Assembly (NCBI RefSeq): GCF_017983445.1 | Contig: NZ_JAGOBJ010000001.1 | Location: 555,264-619,263 of the forward strand | Origin: Halomonas sp. | GTDB lineage: Bacteria; Pseudomonadota; Gammaproteobacteria; Pseudomonadales; Halomonadaceae | Reading direction: 5' to 3' | Length of the DNA stretch: 64,000 bases | Program-made: the position numbers and the translations under genes | The notes under the pieces: model-generated | The model's input: the letters and a program-made list of their open reading frames with translations, nothing else | Database searches by the model: none | Told to the model about the DNA's origin: nothing | Shown: in pieces, positions 58,346 to 64,000 of the stretch | How the letters are laid out: each line of letters starts with the position of its first letter | Numbering within the stretch: position 1 is the stretch's first letter

Positions 58346-59296
58346 ATGAGTTGGATGCCGACGATTGAACCCCAATGCCCATCAGCGGGTAGCCTGAAAG
58401 ATATCGAGACGCTGATTATTCCCCGTGCGCGCGATCTGGGCGGCTTTGAAGTGCGCCGTGCGCTGCCTGCACCCAAGCGGCAGATGGTCGGTCCGTTTAT
58501 TTTCTTCGATCAAATGGGGCCAGCTGAGTTCTTGACCGAAGGCGGGATCGATGTTCGCCCTCATCCACATATTGGGCTTGCCACCGTCACGTATCTTTAT
58601 AAGGGTGAGTTTCAACACCGCGATAGCCTGGGCACCAACCAAATGATTTACCCGGGAGAGGTCAATTGGATGGTGGCTGGCAATGGCGTTACCCATTCAG
58701 AGCGCACGAGCCCCGTCACGCGTCGGCAGTCACCGCATTCACTGTTTGGTATTCAAACCTGGGTGGCGCTACCTGAAGAGCATGAAGACAAGCCCGCCAC
58801 CTTTGAACATCAGGGCCAGGACGCACTGCCGCTTTTGCAAGGTGAAGGCAAAGAGGTACGTTTGATTTTGGGCACGGCCTGGGGTGAAAAAGCCCCTGTA
58901 CAGACCTTCTCGGAGATGTTTTACGCCGATGCCACCCTGATGCCGGGCGCTAAATTGCCGCTTCCCGATAATCATGAAGACCGCGGCATTTACATTACTT
59001 CAGGTAGCGTGAGCATCGCAGGGGAAGTGTTCGAGGAAGGCCGGATGATGGTGTTTCGCCCAGGCGACCCGATTACCGTCACGGCCGGCGAGCGCGGCGC
59101 GCGGTTGGTACTGCTGGGTGGCGAAACGCTCAACGGTCCGCGCTATGTGTCCTGGAACTTTGTCGCCTCCTCCAAGGAGAAGCTTGAAGCCGCCAAGGAG
59201 GCCTGGATTGAAGGCGACTTTGAACACGGTCGCTTCCAGCTTCCCCCTGACGACAATGCGGAATTTATTCCTTTCCCAGGCCAGCCGGGCAACTAA
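58346..59296 (+). CDS. Pirin family protein
   Basis: The 316-residue bicupin has metal ligands in DVRPHPHIGLATVTYLYKGE (His-x-His) with further His and Glu downstream, and the VNWMVAGNGVTHSERT pirin motif. Bacterial pirins include quercetinase-like dioxygenases. GAGGAG precedes ATG 58346. It ends before a terminator facing the citrate-type transporter. Confidence 0.92.
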   Translation: MSWMPTIEPQCPSAGSLKDIETLIIPRARDLGGFEVRRALPAPKRQMVGPFIFFDQMGPAEFLTEGGIDVRPHPHIGLATVTYLYKGEFQHRDSLGTNQMIYPGEVNWMVAGNGVTHSERTSPVTRRQSPHSLFGIQTWVALPEEHEDKPATFEHQGQDALPLLQGEGKEVRLILGTAWGEKAPVQTFSEMFYADATLMPGAKLPLPDNHEDRGIYITSGSVSIAGEVFEEGRMMVFRPGDPITVTAGERGARLVLLGGETLNGPRYVSWNFVASSKEKLEAAKEAWIEGDFEHGRFQLPPDDNAEFIPFPGQPGN

Positions 59297-59330
59297 TCGC
59301 CGGATGCGCTAACGATAAACCAAGCCCAAA

Positions 59331-59377
59331 AAAAGCCCGCTGATTCGGTTGATATAAACCTGAGCGCGGGCTTTTGC
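59331..59377. terminator. Terminator between pirin and transporter genes
   Basis: AAAAGCCCGC (59331-59340) pairs with GCGGGCTTTT (59366-59375) over a 25-base loop that has internal partial pairing. T-runs on both strands suit the convergent genes. Confidence 0.8.
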
Positions 59378-59385
59378 ATGACACG

Positions 59386-60747
59386 TTATGGGTACCTTTT
59401 CAGGCTTTTTACAATGTGATACCTGCCGAACAGGTAACCAAACAGCAGCAGCACCAGGCTGAAGCCCCACATGATGCCGAAGGAGTAGCGGATGTGTTTA
59501 CCCATTTCCAGCCCGGCAAGCTGTAGCGCCAACCATACGGCCGGGGTGAGTGGGCTAACAAAAGTACCGATAATATTACCAATCACCATCGCATAAGCGG
59601 TTGAAACCGCTGGAACCCCTGCATTGCCGACCACTTCTACCACGATGGGCAAAAAGGCGAAGAAGTACGCATCGGTGCTGAGGATAAGATCAAACGGCAC
59701 ACCAAAAATGCCGATCAGTATATGCATGTATGGCACTACGGCGGCGGGCAGAATCGCCACGATATCCGCCGACAGTTCGCTCAGCATATTGGAACCGTTA
59801 AGAATGCCCAGGAAAGTACCGGCGGCAATAATAATCGTCGCCATGATCAGGGCATTGGGCGCATGGCGTTTGATGCTCTGCATCTGGCCATCCATATGGG
59901 TAATATTTACCGGCAGCGCCAAGGCCACACCGATCATGAATACCAGTGCGGGCGGTAAAACGTCGGTCGTCAGTGCCGCTACAACGGCGATCAATAACAG
60001 CGCGTTAAACGTCATCCGCCAGGCGGGCACCTTATTGACGACAGGCTGCGCCTCGGGTGTTTCCTGAATAGCGGCGCCACTGGCTGCCTCACCCTGTGAA
60101 GCGTGCGAGGTGAGCGGGGGCAGGCGCTTGATGCGCCGATTTTCCCGCATGCCCAATACCACCGCCAGTGACAGCAGCAGAATTAAGGCAAATATTTGCA
60201 GCGGAATAAGCGGTTGCCATAGCTCACCGGGACTCATGCCGAGTACCGAACCAATCCGGGCGAGTGGGCCAGCCCAGGGAAGCATATTCATGATGCTGGC
60301 GCCCAAAAAACCTACTAGTAACAACAGCAGATAAGGGCTCATGCGCAGGCGCTGATAGGTGGGATATAGCGCTGGAATGGTTAACAGAAAGGTAGTCGCG
60401 CCGGAGCCATCCAGGTGAGCAATACAGGCTACCAGAGCGGTTGCTACCGTAATGCTGACCACATTGCCTTTGGATACCGAAAGCACTTTAAGGATGATTG
60501 GCTCAAAAAGCCCTGCATCCTGAAGAATGCCGAAGAACAGAATGGCAAACACAAACATGACGGCGACAGGAATAACCCGAGCAAACCCTTGCTCATAAAA
60601 CGTTGCGATGTCTTCAATACCAAAACCGGTGACCAGGGCAGCCACAATAGGAACCAGTACAAATGCCACCAGGGGGGATACACGTCCGCTTAACAGCATA
60701 GCTACGATAGCAGCAATAGCAATTAGGCCCGCTAAGCTTAACGACAT
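59386..60747 (-). CDS. CitMHS-type citrate/carboxylate transporter
   Basis: The 453-residue membrane protein has about twelve hydrophobic segments and the CitMHS hallmarks AHLDGSGATTFLLTIPALYP near residues 102-121, PWAGPLARIGSVLG, and the second repeat's DLILSTDAYFFAFLPIVVEV. These carriers take up metal-citrate complexes or related acids with protons. ATG 60747 follows AAGGAG. The promoter region contains a 7-bp dyad at 60789. Confidence 0.88.
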   Translation of the reverse strand: MSLSLAGLIAIAAIVAMLLSGRVSPLVAFVLVPIVAALVTGFGIEDIATFYEQGFARVIPVAVMFVFAILFFGILQDAGLFEPIILKVLSVSKGNVVSITVATALVACIAHLDGSGATTFLLTIPALYPTYQRLRMSPYLLLLLVGFLGASIMNMLPWAGPLARIGSVLGMSPGELWQPLIPLQIFALILLLSLAVVLGMRENRRIKRLPPLTSHASQGEAASGAAIQETPEAQPVVNKVPAWRMTFNALLLIAVVAALTTDVLPPALVFMIGVALALPVNITHMDGQMQSIKRHAPNALIMATIIIAAGTFLGILNGSNMLSELSADIVAILPAAVVPYMHILIGIFGVPFDLILSTDAYFFAFLPIVVEVVGNAGVPAVSTAYAMVIGNIIGTFVSPLTPAVWLALQLAGLEMGKHIRYSFGIMWGFSLVLLLFGYLFGRYHIVKSLKRYP

Positions 60748-60788
60748 ATTCAGCTCCTTGAGCGTGCTTTTCAATCTAGGCTATTTTG

Positions 60789-60809
60789 TTAGTTTCTAAA
60801 TTAAACTAA
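60789..60809. promoter_or_regulatory. Dyad TTAGTTT-N7-AAACTAA upstream of the carboxylate transporter
   Basis: A perfect 7-bp dyad with a 7-bp spacer, 42 bp before the transporter start. A related AAACTAA half-site recurs at about 60818. It is the likely operator of an unlinked regulator. Confidence 0.55.
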
Positions 60810-61034
60810 TGGATAATAAACTAAAGTCGCGCGGATTGTGGTGACTCCGTTTGGGAGGCGCAACCTAGACTTTATGCCTAGACTTTTTAAAAAAGATTAA
60901 ATATCAACGCTGAGACGGCGGTTCAAGGCGGGGTATGATTGGCCCAGAGGGCAGGGCTTTGAAGCATTGCTCTGATGGATACATCTGAGCACTGGAAAAT
61001 GGCATTCTAGGCATGGGCTGCAGCAGTGCGGCGC

Positions 61035-61814
61035 CTATAGGGTATGCCTCAAGGCTGCGCCTAGCTGATGGAAGTAGGCGCTAAATGCTGAATTGATTGT
61101 CTGGCGAGCGTGTCCCTGTGGATAAAGGCCAAGCTCGGCCTCGGGCGTGGCTTTGGTGCCCTTGACCAGAAAGTGGTTCTTTATTGGTGCATCCTGCACA
61201 AAGGCTTCAAACGCTCGGGCGCATAGCTCTTCCGGTTTGCTGTAATACACTTGGCCCAGCCTGCGATCCATCGCTGCCGAGTGCTGGAAAAGCTCGCTGG
61301 GCTGCCAGCCGCCGGGCTGTAGCAGAATGGCCGTAAAGCACTCCATCAGGCGTTGGTTGAGCGGGTGGGGAATGGGCGGCGCGTCAGCTAACCAGGCGGT
61401 CGAAGCAAATGTGCCGCGAGGCAGGGCCTTGAAACATTTCTGCGCAATATAGTGATCAAAGGCGTGGAACCACTCGTGAGCGATACTCCCAGGACCTGCA
61501 TTTTTCGCCAGGGCAAAGCTGCGCTGGCCAGGGTCATAATGGGCCGCGACCCCTGGCCGCCCACCGCTACCATATTGCAGCGCGAGTGAGCCGCGTAACG
61601 ACACCAGCGTCTCAGGTCCTTGCAGAATCAACATCAAATCGCATAGCGCATCATGAAACAGCGTTGCTGCGCGGTCGCGCTCGGTAGGTGTTACCCAGCG
61701 GCCAATCTCGATGGAGCGAAAATCAAACTGGCGCCGAATGAGCGCAAAGCTGCTGGGGTCATGCTGACGATGGGTTGGCCCGTTGCGATAAAACGTTCGT
61801 GCATCAATGCTCAC
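61035..61814 (-). CDS. CLCA_X family protein (metalloprotease-like)
   Basis: The 259-residue protein matches the proteobacterial CLCA_X family, with IAHEWFHAFDHYIA near residue 110 resembling a zinc HExxH motif and ELCARAFEAFVQD near 200 supplying a possible third ligand. Proteolytic activity is plausible from the motif but not shown for the family as far as I know. No partner gene is evident. Confidence 0.8.
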   Translation of the reverse strand: MSIDARTFYRNGPTHRQHDPSSFALIRRQFDFRSIEIGRWVTPTERDRAATLFHDALCDLMLILQGPETLVSLRGSLALQYGSGGRPGVAAHYDPGQRSFALAKNAGPGSIAHEWFHAFDHYIAQKCFKALPRGTFASTAWLADAPPIPHPLNQRLMECFTAILLQPGGWQPSELFQHSAAMDRRLGQVYYSKPEELCARAFEAFVQDAPIKNHFLVKGTKATPEAELGLYPQGHARQTINSAFSAYFHQLGAALRHTL

Positions 61815-61925
61815 GGCGCGCTCACTTGATAGCTGCTGGTTAAGAAAAAATTAGATAACGCAGGCTCTGCACAAGCTTCATCTACAAAGAGCTGTGTAAT
61901 CCCATAGCAGGCTGCCATCGACATA

Positions 61926-63602
61926 TTAATCCTTAACCCCAGCGTCCCGAGCCTGAATAAAGTACTGGCGTAAACGCGCCAATGACTCTTCATCCCAACC
62001 GGGCGGTTCAGAAAGCGCCGCCCATGCATCAATATAATGCTCCGCTGCAATTTCATGGCCAAAGCCTGGGGGCGCGCTTCCTGTCGCCAGGTCCGCCAGT
62101 AATTGCAGCATTGTCACCACCGGATACCAGCGTAGTTCTGGAGAAACATCGGGGCCACGCGGTTCGCGCATCCAGGCCGGTTCACGCCAGAATGCAGCCG
62201 GTTCAAAAAACGTGATGGGGTCACTGGCATATTGTAGATACGCAATACGAAAATCTCCCCATTCCCCCGGTGCTTCCTGAAGCCCTTGTGTCTGGTTCAT
62301 AAAGCGAACTACTGAACCATCGCGAAACGTGGGCAGCCAAGCTGGTGAGCCGGGGTCACGGTCTGCCGTAACGCTCTTCCAGGTGTCGCTTCTAAACGGT
62401 GGGCCGCTCCATAAGGCGCCGTTGAAAGGGTCATCAATAATATCGTAGAGATCAAACGAAAGATCCGAGTTGAGCGCGCCTAAACTGAGGCCAAACAGGT
62501 ATAGCCGAGGGCGCTCGCTGCTGGAGAGGCTAGACCAGTAGTTATATACCGCTGTGAATAACGCACGGGCATTTTCGACGCCGTACTCGGCTTCAGCAAT
62601 AAGCGATAGATGGCTGGGCAGATAGGAGTATTGAGCCGTAATCGTGGCGATGTCGCCGCGGTGTAGGTACTCCACCGTATTTTGGGAGCCTGGATCTATC
62701 CAGCCGCGCCCTGTGGGGGTGGCTAGTACTAATACAGAGCGCTCAAAACCGCCTACCCGAATCAGTTCTGCCAGCGCTAGTTCTGCTCGCTCGGTGGGTG
62801 TTTCAGCAGCGTTAAGACCCACATAAACGCGGAGAGGGTCAGCAGCCTCTTCGCCCAGAAAGTCACCAATTTGCGCGCCGTCAGGCCCTTCGGTAACAAA
62901 GCGGCGGCCACGGCTACCTAACGCTTCCCAGCTAATTAATGATTCAGCACTGCCGGGTTTCATGGGGTCTTCAGGCGGGGAGAGGTCGCTTTGCATCAGC
63001 TCATCTACCTGCTGATAAGAGCGGTCGGCCACCTTTAGCGCATACGAGAAGAGAATGCCTTCGATAACGAGCCAAAACAAAGCAATAGCCGCTACCGTGC
63101 CCAGCACATAGGCCACTCGTCGGGGCAGGATATAAGCCAGCTTGCGAGAAAGCAGCCGGAAGGTACGCTTAAAAAGCAGCGCCATAAGCACTGAAAACGC
63201 AAACACGCCCAGAGTAATTAAAGCGATGGAAAAAGGGTGGGTACCGCTAGCTGACTCCATCGCCATGAGCTTGCGAATACTGTTTTGCCATTCGGCGGCT
63301 CGCCATAAAAAAATGCCAGCGATGCTCAGGGATGCGGCAGCGGCTAACCAATGGAAATACGTTTCCACCCGCGCATTGGGCTCCGGTAAGTGTAGATAGC
63401 GCCAAAGCCCATGCCCTATTACTCCCAAGGCATAGCCTGCGGTAAAACTAAGCCCCGACACGATGCCTTGTGCGATAAATGGACGGGGCACAAGGCTTGG
63501 CGTTAGCGAAAACGCAAAGAAAAGCGTGCCTAGTATCAAGCCTACCCCTGAAAAACGCGCGAGGTGCGAGTTAATCCATTGCCGTTGACTGCTCAGTTCC
63601 AT
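61926..63602 (-). CDS. Membrane-bound alpha/beta-hydrolase family protein
   Basis: The 558-residue protein has four N-terminal membrane segments (e.g. VGLILGTLFFAFSLTPSLVP, then GLSFTAGYALGVIGHGLW). A cytoplasmic or periplasmic hydrolase domain follows with the nucleophile in LFGLSLGALNS near residue 370 and a His near the C-terminus (GHEIAAEHY). This matches the actinobacterial and proteobacterial alpha/beta-hydrolase family with a membrane N-terminal domain, whose substrate is unknown. Confidence 0.85.
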   Translation of the reverse strand: MELSSQRQWINSHLARFSGVGLILGTLFFAFSLTPSLVPRPFIAQGIVSGLSFTAGYALGVIGHGLWRYLHLPEPNARVETYFHWLAAAASLSIAGIFLWRAAEWQNSIRKLMAMESASGTHPFSIALITLGVFAFSVLMALLFKRTFRLLSRKLAYILPRRVAYVLGTVAAIALFWLVIEGILFSYALKVADRSYQQVDELMQSDLSPPEDPMKPGSAESLISWEALGSRGRRFVTEGPDGAQIGDFLGEEAADPLRVYVGLNAAETPTERAELALAELIRVGGFERSVLVLATPTGRGWIDPGSQNTVEYLHRGDIATITAQYSYLPSHLSLIAEAEYGVENARALFTAVYNYWSSLSSSERPRLYLFGLSLGALNSDLSFDLYDIIDDPFNGALWSGPPFRSDTWKSVTADRDPGSPAWLPTFRDGSVVRFMNQTQGLQEAPGEWGDFRIAYLQYASDPITFFEPAAFWREPAWMREPRGPDVSPELRWYPVVTMLQLLADLATGSAPPGFGHEIAAEHYIDAWAALSEPPGWDEESLARLRQYFIQARDAGVKD

Positions 63603-63919
63603 AGTTTACCTATTGGCCACTATCAGGCGTATTAACGATGGTATTCAAACGCTTTGTGCGTCATAGAGTATTGGAATCAGCCACACAGTAAAACGCTGTA
63701 TGACTTTTTTGCGTATCCCTCTTTGGCTGAAGAGAGCAGTTCATACGCTGGTACGGGAGCGGCTAGGCAGGAATATTTCGAATGCTCCTTTTTAGGGCAT
63801 ACGTGAGCATACATCTTATGTACAAAAAAGAGGCACGAAAAACAGGTACAAAAAAAGCGCCCTCAACTGAGGATAATGCCAGTCAGTTAAGGTTTTCATC
63901 AATTAGCAGATCATGAGAC
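63603..63919. other. Intergenic region at the right end
   Basis: No gene is visible in these 317 bp. It must hold the promoter of the membrane hydrolase (minus strand). TACAAAAAA occurs twice (63820 and 63846). A plus-strand terminator follows with no plus-strand gene ahead of it. Confidence 0.5.
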
Positions 63920-63959
63920 AGTCTGGTACCAGTGATTCTCTGGTACCGGACTTTTTTTA
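63920..63959 (+). terminator. Strong terminator with no upstream coding gene
   Basis: GTCTGGTACCAG (63921-63932) pairs with CTGGTACCGGAC (63940-63951), one G-T pair, followed by seven Ts. On the plus strand no gene precedes it for over 4 kb, so it may end a small RNA made from the intergenic region. Confidence 0.85.
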
Positions 63960-64000
63960 TGCACTTTAGCCAAGCCATCGACGCTATTGCGCGTGTAACT

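Overview
The window reads as a chromosomal segment of a halophilic gammaproteobacterium, most likely Halomonas or a close relative. The evidence is the gene content: a giant NAD-dependent glutamate dehydrogenase, class 2 pyrD, fused rlmKL, rmf, pdxB, a BCCT compatible-solute carrier, and fairly high GC with consistent codon use. I could run no database search, so the genus is inference.

Layout. 1-25.9 kb is ordinary chromosome: rarA (partial), a hemerythrin-like gene, murI, trmA, NAD-GDH, pyrD, rmf, rlmKL, a DUF836 glutaredoxin-like gene, a WGR-like gene, pdxB, htpX, an AlaA-type aminotransferase, ylqF, msrB, a tRNA cluster (three Glu-Gly pairs with two tRNA-Gly 3' fragments between them), a chemoreceptor, an ABC-2 transporter pair, queF, a nitroreductase and a thioesterase.

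26.0-45.17 kb is an integrative element in the 3' end of tRNA-Ser(GGA), bounded by a 14-bp direct repeat (26008-26021 and 45154-45167). It has a P4-type integrase, several AlpA/MerR-like regulators, a KilA-N protein, a structured RNA leader ahead of a replication operon (Toprim primase and DUF927 helicase), repeat-rich candidate origin DNA, small cargo genes, and a full-length tail tape-measure gene with a divergent tail-chaperone-like gene. I see no capsid, portal, terminase, baseplate or lysis gene. The best description is a P4-like phage satellite whose only recognisable virion genes concern tail length.

The most striking DNA in the element is twofold. Three copies of a six-site GTTCCC module share a 2+1 inverted+3 layout; two lie inside coding sequence and one is intergenic. 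A further array at 37.8-38.4 kb holds direct-repeat triplets with a fixed 12/13-bp pitch but a different core sequence in each triplet.

45.2-50.5 kb, just outside the right attachment site, is an AT-rich island with a three-gene ABC-3C-type conflict system: an alpha/beta hydrolase effector with a C-terminal partner domain, a middle component, and a DUF3732-like ATPase split by a +1 shift at a six-T run. Decayed fragments of an MFS transporter and another gene mark the far edge.

50.5-64 kb is chromosome again: a divergent SRAP gene, DUF1294, a BCCT transporter, an ArsR regulator divergent from an old-yellow-enzyme reductase across a clear dyad operator, a 27-residue membrane peptide, a metallothionein, a LysR regulator divergent from an isochorismatase-family hydrolase, an ABM-domain membrane protein, a pirin, a citrate-type transporter, a CLCA_X protein and a large membrane alpha/beta hydrolase.
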